64,000 nt of DNA from Acidobacteriota bacterium. GTDB lineage: Bacteria > Acidobacteriota > Thermoanaerobaculia > Multivoradales > JBCCEF01. A program made the position numbers and the translations under genes. The stretch is from the NCBI GenBank assembly GCA_039028635.1, contig JBCCHV010000001.1, positions 186,001 to 250,000 on the forward strand, written 5' to 3'. Positions 24,045 through 35,432 of this stretch are shown piece by piece; the stretch's first letter is position 1, and each line of letters starts with the position of its first letter. The notes under the pieces were generated by a model, which saw only the letters and a program-made list of their open reading frames with translations, ran no database searches and had not been told where the DNA came from.

Positions 24045-25406
24045 TCATGGCGACAGGACTTGCTGCAGCAGCGCCCAGGCGGTGTGGGGCGTCGTGATAT
24101 CGCCGTGGCCGGCGATCAGCTCCGAGCCCTCGAGGGCGAAGATCTGGGGCGAGCCGGCGCGGAGCGACGGATAGGGTTCGCCCTCGGCGGGCATGGGGAT
24201 GGTCTCGCACTCCGCCGGCGGACAGCCCCTCGGTCCCCAGCCGCCCAAGGCACCGTAACGCTCGGGTCCGCCGATGGCCGCAATCCGAACCTCTCCGAGA
24301 TCCTTCTTGCGCCGCGTGACGGCGAGATGGAAGGAGCGCCGGAGAGCGAAGTCATGCTTCGACAGGGTCGACAGAATCGGCTGCCGTACCACCCGCAGGG
24401 CGTCCCGGTAGCCGCCCGCGAAGCCCTCGCCGGCGACGTTCTCGGCGAAGGCCCAGAAGTTGATTGCCGGCTGCAGCAGGAGGAGCGATGAGACGGCGTT
24501 TCGCGGCAGGGCCTGGCGACCGACGATCGCCGACAGCACGACCTTGCAGCCGTAGGAGTGGCCGATCAGGTGGCTCGCCATCGCAGGAGCCGCTGACAGT
24601 AGCTGGCGCAACAAGTCCGCCACGCCGGCGCTGCCGACGCGACCGGCGCGGTCCTTCATCTTCCACACCGTGAACATGCGCAACGGCTTGCGCGGGTCGA
24701 GGAAGGAGAACAAACCCGCCGCCGCCGGGCCTTCGCGGAGAGAGGCGTCCTCGCCGGCCATGCCGAAGCCCTCGTCGTCCTCTTCCTCCGGCTCCTCGGT
24801 GGCGCCGGGAACGGTGCGCCAGATCTCCAGCAGATCCTCCGCCGTCAAATCGCTGGCGTCCGCCGAAGGATCCTCGGTGTCTTGGAGCAAGGGTAAAACC
24901 AGCCGCGCCAGCTCGAGAGCGTCGGCCGGCGGCAGCCGGTCGGCAGTGGCGAGATCGTAGAAGGCGGCCCGTCGCGACGGCTCGAGGAGGGCGGCGATCT
25001 GGTCGATCTCCGCCAGTCGCTCGCCGGTCGCTTCATCGGAAGCTTCCGGGCTTGCGAAGCGAGGTCCTTTCTCCTCGCCGAAGACCAGCGCCGTGCTGGG
25101 CCAGAAGATCCCAACCAGGAGAGGCCGGTAAGGTCGTGCCATGGTGGCTTGCTGGCGCAGCCGCTGGAACTGCGAAAAGAAGGCCCGGTAGCGCGCCAGG
25201 GAGGTCGGCCAGTCGTTGTTCCAACCGTGAGAGAAGAGAAACAGATCGCTGAACTCACCGCTCTCGGCGGCCGCGATCAGGTGCCGTAGAGTTCGCGGTC
25301 CGGTCGGGACGCCCGCCTTGTCGAAGGGTACGACGTAGAAAGGCGCCGTCGTCCCGTCGCCGAGCTCCAGCACCTCGAGGGGGCCTGCCAGGGGTGTCTG
25401 CGTCAC
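24045..25406 (-). CDS. Alpha/beta-hydrolase, first gene of the caspase-fold cassette
   Basis: A 453-residue cytoplasmic protein with an alpha/beta-hydrolase core split by an acidic insertion (about residues 180-235, including EEPEEEDDEGF). Catalytic elements are visible: an oxyanion-type HGW at 60-62, nucleophile elbow GHSYG (S284), a likely acid in SKHDFA (D352), and a C-terminal His in GHGDITTPH (H434). It resembles lipase or esterase-like effectors rather than a metabolic enzyme of known pathway. The GTG start has AGGAG 7 bases upstream. It heads a four-gene unit with three caspase-fold proteins and follows a 30-bp dyad. The substrate is unknown. Confidence 0.75.
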   Translation of the reverse strand: MTQTPLAGPLEVLELGDGTTAPFYVVPFDKAGVPTGPRTLRHLIAAAESGEFSDLFLFSHGWNNDWPTSLARYRAFFSQFQRLRQQATMARPYRPLLVGIFWPSTALVFGEEKGPRFASPEASDEATGERLAEIDQIAALLEPSRRAAFYDLATADRLPPADALELARLVLPLLQDTEDPSADASDLTAEDLLEIWRTVPGATEEPEEEDDEGFGMAGEDASLREGPAAAGLFSFLDPRKPLRMFTVWKMKDRAGRVGSAGVADLLRQLLSAAPAMASHLIGHSYGCKVVLSAIVGRQALPRNAVSSLLLLQPAINFWAFAENVAGEGFAGGYRDALRVVRQPILSTLSKHDFALRRSFHLAVTRRKKDLGEVRIAAIGGPERYGALGGWGPRGCPPAECETIPMPAEGEPYPSLRAGSPQIFALEGSELIAGHGDITTPHTAWALLQQVLSP

Positions 25407-25433
25407 TTCGAGCTCCTTGCCGGAAGGGTTGAC

Positions 25434-25463
25434 GCTAAGCTTTACGAATATCTAAAGATTAGC
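25434..25463. promoter_or_regulatory. 30-bp dyad upstream of the caspase-fold cassette, candidate operator
   Basis: GCTAAGCTTT (25434-25443) and AAAGATTAGC (25454-25463) are inverted repeats with one mismatch in 10 positions, separated by an AT-rich 10-base spacer. The dyad lies 28 bases upstream of the GTG start of the first gene, within the expected promoter, and is far more AT-rich than its surroundings. It is a good candidate binding site for a dimeric regulator; no regulator gene is adjacent. Confidence 0.5.
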
Positions 25464-25555
25464 ATGAGCCTCGGTGGGCCTCGTCTTCCAAGGAGACGGA
25501 CAGAGCCCGAAAGTTCCCAGGCGGGACGGTCCCACGGGGCGGCTTCGACGCCGGC

Positions 25556-27700
25556 TCAGGCCGGGGCGAGGGTCACAGGGACGCCGTTGAGAACGGCGTT
25601 TCCGGAGACCTCGTCGACCTGCCCCTCATCGGTCAGATCGTTGACGCTGACCCCCGGTGTCGCATTGGCAACCGCCAGTCGCGTGCCCGAGCGACCGTGA
25701 CCCCAGCCGTGGGGAAGGCTGACCACTCCGGGCATGATCTCGTCGCTGACCTCGACTTCCGCGACCAGACTGCCGCGAGCCGACTCGACCCGCGCCCCTT
25801 GCCCCGACCGCAGGTCGAAGCGCGCCGCGTCCCTTGGATGGACCAGCAGGGTGCAGCGGGCTTTGCCGCGCATCAAGCGGGAGGAGTTGTGCATCCAGGA
25901 GTTGTTGGACCGCACGTGGCGACGTCCGATCAGCACCGTTCCGCCGGCGGCCATCCCGCGATGCTCCGCGGCGAGGCGATCGAGGTCGGCGATGAGCTGC
26001 TCGGGCGCCAGCTCGATGCAGCCGCTGGTGGAGCGCAAGCGACTCGTCAGCGTTCCCGCCTTGAGTGGGCCGAGATCGATGCCGTGGACGGACTGCTGCA
26101 ATGCCGCGAAGTCGACCTGCGGCGAACCCCCCGGCCGCTCCGAGGCGGCGGCACCGTAGGGACCGCTGTCGAGACCGAGGGCGAGGATTCCGCGCGGCCC
26201 TTGGGAGCCCTTCCACTCGAGCTTCTGGCGCGCTTCGGTGGACAGACCGCGGTCGAGACCGAGGCGCAGGCGATGCAGGATCTGCCAGTCGTGGAGCGCC
26301 CCCGGGGGAGGTTCGAAGACGGCGGCCGAGTAGCGGGCGACGTCGCGCACCGCCATTGCATTGAAGACGACATCGTAATGATCCCGCTCGAGGGGCGCCG
26401 TGGGCGGCAGGATGAGATCGGCATGGCGAGTCGTCTCGTTGAGGTAGAAATCGACCGCGATCATCAGCTCGAGCCCCTCGAGGGCTTCCTCCAGGCGCTT
26501 GCCGTTGGGGGTCGACAACACCGGGTTGCCGGCGACCGTCAGCAGGGCCTTGACCTGGCCCGGACCGGGGGTCGTGATCTCGTCCGCGAGGGTCGCCACC
26601 GGCAGCTCGCCGCCGTACTCCGGGAGGTTCCGCACGCGACTGCGCCAGCGATCGAAGTTGCGCTGGCCCGGAGAGCTGCGCACCAGCTCGAAGGCCGGCA
26701 GGGGAAACATGGCGCCACCTTCGCGGTCGAGATTGCCGGTCAGCAGGTTGAGGGCGATGAGGAGCCACTGGCAAGTGGTGCCGAAGCTCTGGACAGAGGT
26801 GCCGAGGCGACCGTAGACCGCCGCCGAGGGTGCTGCCGCCAGCTGCCGCGCCAGGCGCCGGAGAACCACCGCTTCGACTCCCGATGCCGCGGCCACGGCC
26901 TCCGGCGTGAAGCCGGCGACGGCCGCCTCGAGGTCCGCCAATCCGGTCACGTGATCGGCGAGGTGTGCCAGGTCCACTCGCCCCTCGGCGAAAAGGGTCT
27001 GGACCAGAGCGGCGAGCACCAGGGCGTCGCTCCCGGGGCGCAGGAAGTAATGCTCATCGGCGAGCTTGGCGGTCTCCGTGCGACGGGGATCGAACACCAC
27101 CAGGCGGCCGCCCCGCTGGCGCAAGGCCTTGAGGCGGCGCCGCATCCCCGGAGCGCTCATCATGCTGCCATTGGAGACCGCCGGATTGGCTCCGAAGACG
27201 ACCAGCAAATCGCTACGGTCGAGATCCGGCACCGGCAGCAGGAATCCGTGACCGAAGACGAAGTACGACGCCAGGTGGTGGGGAAGCTGATCGGCGGAGG
27301 TGGCGGAGAACAGATTGCGGCTGCCCAGGCTGCGCAGCAGGCCCGGCAGGAAGAGGAGATTGCCGAAGCTGTGGACGTTGGGGTTGCCGACATAGGCCGC
27401 GACAGCGTCGGCCCCGGCGCGGTCTTGCACCCGCCGCAGGCCGGAGATGGCGACCTCGAAGGCCTCGTCCCAGGGGATTTCCTGCCAGCCCTCGGCGGTC
27501 TTGCGCAGCGGCCGGCGCAGGCGATCGGGATCGCTCTGCAGATCCTGCAGAGCCACCGCCTTGGGACAGATGTGCCCTTGGCTCAGGGGATCTTCGGTAT
27601 CGCCCCGTATCGAGGTGATGGCGCCGGCCTCGACCTTGATCTCGAGACCGCAGATGGCCTCACACAGAGTGCAGGCGCGATAGTGGATGCGAGATTCCAT
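25556..27700 (-). CDS. Molybdopterin oxidoreductase (DMSO-reductase family)
   Basis: A 714-residue enzyme. The N-terminus has the [4Fe-4S] motif C-x2-C-x3-C...C (CTLCEAICG then GHICPKA at about residues 10-50). Central molybdopterin-domain blocks include 'VVFDPRRTETAKLADEHYFLRPGSDALVLAAL', and a C-terminal molybdopterin-dinucleotide binding domain includes 'PHGWGH'. Length and layout match stand-alone MopB oxidoreductases without the electron-transfer subunit nearby. The ATG at 27700 has GGGAGG 5 bases upstream. There is no twin-arginine signal, so it is probably cytoplasmic. The substrate cannot be told. It is divergent from the channel gene. Confidence 0.88.
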   Translation of the reverse strand: MESRIHYRACTLCEAICGLEIKVEAGAITSIRGDTEDPLSQGHICPKAVALQDLQSDPDRLRRPLRKTAEGWQEIPWDEAFEVAISGLRRVQDRAGADAVAAYVGNPNVHSFGNLLFLPGLLRSLGSRNLFSATSADQLPHHLASYFVFGHGFLLPVPDLDRSDLLVVFGANPAVSNGSMMSAPGMRRRLKALRQRGGRLVVFDPRRTETAKLADEHYFLRPGSDALVLAALVQTLFAEGRVDLAHLADHVTGLADLEAAVAGFTPEAVAAASGVEAVVLRRLARQLAAAPSAAVYGRLGTSVQSFGTTCQWLLIALNLLTGNLDREGGAMFPLPAFELVRSSPGQRNFDRWRSRVRNLPEYGGELPVATLADEITTPGPGQVKALLTVAGNPVLSTPNGKRLEEALEGLELMIAVDFYLNETTRHADLILPPTAPLERDHYDVVFNAMAVRDVARYSAAVFEPPPGALHDWQILHRLRLGLDRGLSTEARQKLEWKGSQGPRGILALGLDSGPYGAAASERPGGSPQVDFAALQQSVHGIDLGPLKAGTLTSRLRSTSGCIELAPEQLIADLDRLAAEHRGMAAGGTVLIGRRHVRSNNSWMHNSSRLMRGKARCTLLVHPRDAARFDLRSGQGARVESARGSLVAEVEVSDEIMPGVVSLPHGWGHGRSGTRLAVANATPGVSVNDLTDEGQVDEVSGNAVLNGVPVTLAPA

Positions 27701-27779
27701 GGAGCCTCCCAAGGTCGTCGGTCGTACCTCGATTGTAGTGCCAAAGGCCAGGCTGCTCCGCCCGCGGTAGCATTTCGGG

Positions 27780-28496
27780 ATGACGCCGAGAAAGCCCCTG
27801 CAACAAGTCCTGGCCGGAGATCCCGGCCTCTCGATCCTGCTGTTGAGCTTGGTTCTGGTGCTGTTCGTGATCTACCCGATGGTGCACCTCGAGGCGGCCG
27901 GCAAGGTCTGGCTGGCGGCCTTTCAATCCGCCGTGCTGGTGGGGGGCGGTCTCTCCGTCGCCGCCACCCCGCGGCTGCGACGACTCGCCCTGGTGCTGGC
28001 GACGGTGGCGGTGATCACCCTCTGGCTCGGCGAGATTTCACCCGGCCACTGGGCGGGCGTGGTTTGCCGCACCTCGCTGATCGGGTTCTACGGCCTCACC
28101 GCCGTCGGCATCCTCGCCAAGGTCTTCCGGCCCGGCCCGGTCACCGGTCACCGCTTACAGGGCGCCATCGCCGTCTATCTGCTGCTCGGCTTGACCTTCG
28201 GAATCGGCTTCGGACTCTTCGAGACTTTGAATCCCGGATCTTTCCGGGCCACTCACGGTCTGCCTTCGGTGGAGGCCGATCTGATCTACTTCAGCTTCGT
28301 CACCCTCACCACCGTCGGCTACGGTGACATCACGCCGGTCGACCCGGCGATGCGCAGCCTGGCGCTCTTCGAGGCCGTCCTCGGCCAGTTCTTCCTCGCC
28401 GTGCTGATCGCTCGCCTGGTCGCCCTCGGTCTGATGCCGCGCCCGGTGGAGGAGGAGGGCAGGAAAGCCCCCTCCTCGCAGCCGATCGATCCCTGA
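27780..28496 (+). CDS. Two-pore-helix type potassium channel family protein
   Basis: A 238-residue membrane protein with about six hydrophobic segments. The potassium selectivity filter TTVGYGD (preceded by YFSFVTL) lies near residue 178, followed by one more helix, as in Ion_trans_2 channels. There is no cytosolic RCK/TrkA domain; the C-terminus is short and charged. It probably passes K+ or a related cation across the inner membrane. It converges on the SCO1 fusion gene, with only 4 bases between the two stop codons. Confidence 0.82.
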   Translation: MTPRKPLQQVLAGDPGLSILLLSLVLVLFVIYPMVHLEAAGKVWLAAFQSAVLVGGGLSVAATPRLRRLALVLATVAVITLWLGEISPGHWAGVVCRTSLIGFYGLTAVGILAKVFRPGPVTGHRLQGAIAVYLLLGLTFGIGFGLFETLNPGSFRATHGLPSVEADLIYFSFVTLTTVGYGDITPVDPAMRSLALFEAVLGQFFLAVLIARLVALGLMPRPVEEEGRKAPSSQPIDP

Positions 28497-28500
28497 CCCC

Positions 28501-29874
28501 TTAGCGATTCTCCACCGGCAAGGTGGCCTTTTGGGACCGGCCGGAGAGAAAGGTCAGAGTGACTTCGATGGCGTCGCCACGCACCGGCGCTTTGGTGGGT
28601 TCCTTGAGCATCAAGTGCTGGCCGCCCGGCTCGAAACGCACCTGGCCGCCGGCCGGAATCACCACCTGGGCGAGCCGGCGCATCTTCATCAGACCGTCGA
28701 CCTTGGCCATCTCGTGCAGCTCGACCTGCCCGAAGGACGGGCTGGTGAGGCCGATCAAGGTGACGTCTTCGCTGCCGACATTAATCAGCGTCAGGTAGCC
28801 GGCGTTGACCGGGGCCTCGGGATGAGCCTCCCGCACCCAGGCGTTCATGATCGCGACCACATCGCCGGCCGGCTCCTGCTGGGACTCGCTGCGGGTCGAG
28901 GCGAGGGCGATGCCCTGGCGCTGACGGCGCTTGTCGCGCGCCCGCTGCATGTGCACCCGGCGCGTCTCGCTGTCGACGTAGCGCAGCAGGTCTTCGATGT
29001 CGACCTCGCTCAGGCGCATGTTCGGCATCGGAATCTCGTCGTACTTGGCGAACAGCCCCATGGCGATCGGATCCCGCTCCGCCAGCATGACGTCCGGCTC
29101 GGCGATCCAGCGCTCGAGCCAGACCCGTTCCCGTCGCTTGGTGACGTCGAGGAGATCCGGCCCACGCAGCCCTTCTGGAAGGCCTTCCTCGCCGTTGCCG
29201 ATGGTGTGGCAGGTCGAGCAGCGGGTGCGAAAGAGCGTTTCTCCCTGGGAGATGTTGCGCACCTTGGGGGCCTTGGCGTAGTCCCGCCGTTCTTCCGGCG
29301 GTGCCTTCCAGCCGCTCAGCCAGCTCCCGATGTGGGTCGCCAGAACGTATGGATTCTCGAACGGCGAGCGCTTCATCCACTGGCCGGTCTTCTGGTTGCC
29401 GATGATCAGGTTGACGTTGTGGTTGTTGGAGCCGTCCTGGATCTCCTCGATGTAGAGGCCGAGCTTTTGCCGCAGCAAGGTGATGTCATCTTCGTCACCG
29501 GTCAAGAAGGTCCAGCCCTTGCCGGCCCGGAAGCGACGCGCATAATCGGCCAGCACCTCCGGCGTGTCGTTCTCCGGATCGATGGTGATCGAGTACATGA
29601 AGATGTCTTGCCCGACGCGCTCGCCGAGCAGCTCGTGCACCTTGGCCAGACGAGCCGTCTCCAGTGGACAGGTGTCGGGACAGATGGTGTAGATGAAGTT
29701 GATCACCACCACCTTGTCCTTGATCAGGTCGTCGAAGAACTGCACCGTCTCACCCTGGTGGGTGGTCAGCTCGACATTGGGGAAGTACTGGCCGCCCCAG
29801 GGCGAGGTGGCACCGGCGGTCGTAGCGAAGGCCGCCAGGGCGATCACCAGGCACGTCATCTTGAGCTTGTTCAT
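28501..29874 (-). CDS. SCO1 / cytochrome c / PCuAC triple-domain copper chaperone
   Basis: A 457-residue secreted protein with three recognisable modules. Residues 1-22 are a signal peptide. Residues about 25-190 are SCO1/SenC-like with the copper motif CPDTC (C65, C69) and the distal His in HNVN (H152). Residues about 205-305 are a c-type cytochrome with CSTCH (219-223). Residues about 335-455 are a PCu(A)C domain with its ligand pattern (H387-x-M389, M396-x-M398, H420-x-M422). SCO1 and PCuAC proteins normally deliver copper to cytochrome oxidase; here they form one chain. It lies 64 bases downstream of the multicopper oxidase on the same strand, suggesting it supplies copper to that enzyme. 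Confidence 0.88.
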   Translation of the reverse strand: MNKLKMTCLVIALAAFATTAGATSPWGGQYFPNVELTTHQGETVQFFDDLIKDKVVVINFIYTICPDTCPLETARLAKVHELLGERVGQDIFMYSITIDPENDTPEVLADYARRFRAGKGWTFLTGDEDDITLLRQKLGLYIEEIQDGSNNHNVNLIIGNQKTGQWMKRSPFENPYVLATHIGSWLSGWKAPPEERRDYAKAPKVRNISQGETLFRTRCSTCHTIGNGEEGLPEGLRGPDLLDVTKRRERVWLERWIAEPDVMLAERDPIAMGLFAKYDEIPMPNMRLSEVDIEDLLRYVDSETRRVHMQRARDKRRQRQGIALASTRSESQQEPAGDVVAIMNAWVREAHPEAPVNAGYLTLINVGSEDVTLIGLTSPSFGQVELHEMAKVDGLMKMRRLAQVVIPAGGQVRFEPGGQHLMLKEPTKAPVRGDAIEVTLTFLSGRSQKATLPVENR

Positions 29875-29938
29875 GATGTCGTCTCCGCAAGGAGAGAGGG
29901 GGCGGACGCCTGGCGCCCGCCCCTTCCCGGAGTCCTGG

Positions 29939-34045
<4,107 letters not shown>

Positions 34046-34716
34046 CTTTTTCTCTCCCCTCCGACGCCGGGGTAGGGGAGAGACCCACCGCCCGCGTACG
34101 GACTCGCTGGTCGACTCCGTTCCGGTCGTCGACCTCAATTGCTCTGTAGGGGAAGCGAGAGTGGTGTTCCAGCGCCTGCCTCGGCTGGTGAATCCAGCCT
34201 CGAGCGGGATGCGTACTTCCATTCGCTAGCCGGGACTCCATCTTGGGGCAGAGTCGATCGCGAGTCTTCTCGGCCCCTGTCTCTGCTTGCCCATCGGGGC
34301 AGGGTCGTGAAAGCGACCCTGCCCTCCCTTCTTCCGACGCCCTCCTCGGGGAAGCGTCAATTTCTAAATATCGAGCACCATCAATAAGCTCTGGTGAACT
34401 GCGACCCGATGCGTTACCAGAATCCCTCGAGCGATGCCTCAGAAGCTCCAATCACCAAGGCGAAAAATCGCTCCCGGATGTCTCATCGGGCCGTGGTCCG
34501 CTATGGGAATTATATTCAATATATTCTCAAGTCGAACTTTCTAAATATTCCCTGTTCGACCAGCCTTCCCATGGTCCAGCGCGCTCGACCGGGCGAGAAC
34601 CATCATTCCTCGCCCTCCAGCGCCTCATTATCGTACGTCCGACCGCAACCTTCTGGTGTCTGCGCCAGAAGGATACGGGACAGCGATCTCGGATCCGGCA
34701 ACGTAAACTGGCCACC
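34046..34716. other. Intergenic region upstream of the multicopper oxidase and lysozyme genes
   Basis: A 670-base divergent gap. The 11-mer TTTCTAAATAT occurs twice as a direct repeat (34361-34371 and 34538-34548). A very AT-rich segment at 34506-34550 includes the dyad TATATT-C-AATATA. These are likely promoter or regulator sites. I see no convincing gene; open frames here lack ribosome sites and similarity. Confidence 0.4.
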
Positions 34717-35424
34717 ATGCGCGACCGATCTTCCCGTCCTACCCGCTCGATTCACGGTCTCATCCTGATCTGCCTCCTCTTGGCGCTGGCGAGCCCGCCG
34801 GTAGCGGCCGAGGATTTCGACGGTGTCGACGTTTCCGGCCACAGCGGCAAGGTCGATTGGCCGTCCCTCGCCGGAAGATTCGACTTCGCCTTCGTCAAGG
34901 CGACGGAGGGTGTCGACCTGGCGGACTCGACCTTCGCGGACCATTGGCCAGCGATGGCCGAAGCCGGCCTGCTGCGTGGTGCCTATCACTTCTACGTGAC
35001 GGAGGACGATCCGATTCAGCAGGCCGAGTTTTTTCTCGCCACGGTGCCTTTTCGGGCCGGAGACCTGGCACCGGTGGTCGACATCGAGCTCATCGGCCAC
35101 GACACGGCACCGGGCCTCGACGCGCGCCTGCGGCGCTGGCTCGTCCACGTCGAGACCGCCCTTGGCGTCAAACCGATCATCTACACCTCGCAGCGCTTCT
35201 GGGACCAGCATCTCAGCGCTGGCTTCGGTGACTACCCGCTGTGGATCGCCGAGTACGAGGTCGCCCAGCCGACGCTCCCGGCCGGTTGGCAGTCATGGAC
35301 CCTTTGGCAGTGGCGCGGCGATGCTGGGATCGCCGGAGTGGAGAAGGGCGCCGACCTCAGCCGCTCCCACCCGAGCCTGAAGTCCCTCGATGGTCTGCGG
35401 ATTCCTTCCTCATCAAACCCCTAA
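34717..35424 (+). CDS. GH25 family lysozyme (secreted muramidase)
   Basis: A 235-residue protein with signal peptide (residues 11-31). The mature domain starts with DVSGHSGKVDW and shows the GH25 barrel blocks AFVKATEG, GAYHFY, VVDIE (catalytic acidic residues D and E), IIYTS and LWIAEY. Length fits a single catalytic domain with no cell-wall binding repeats. It would cleave beta-1,4 bonds in peptidoglycan, either in the periplasm or outside the cell. It is convergent with the Bat operon, 8 bases apart. Confidence 0.9.
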   Translation: MRDRSSRPTRSIHGLILICLLLALASPPVAAEDFDGVDVSGHSGKVDWPSLAGRFDFAFVKATEGVDLADSTFADHWPAMAEAGLLRGAYHFYVTEDDPIQQAEFFLATVPFRAGDLAPVVDIELIGHDTAPGLDARLRRWLVHVETALGVKPIIYTSQRFWDQHLSAGFGDYPLWIAEYEVAQPTLPAGWQSWTLWQWRGDAGIAGVEKGADLSRSHPSLKSLDGLRIPSSSNP

Positions 35425-35432
35425 GGGGGCTG

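Noticed and set aside
25697-28327. Very long open frame on the + strand opposite the molybdopterin oxidoreductase and into the channel gene
   Set aside because: It mirrors the codon structure of the real minus-strand gene in GC-rich DNA, has no recognisable domain, and the genes it overlaps have clear motifs and ribosome sites.
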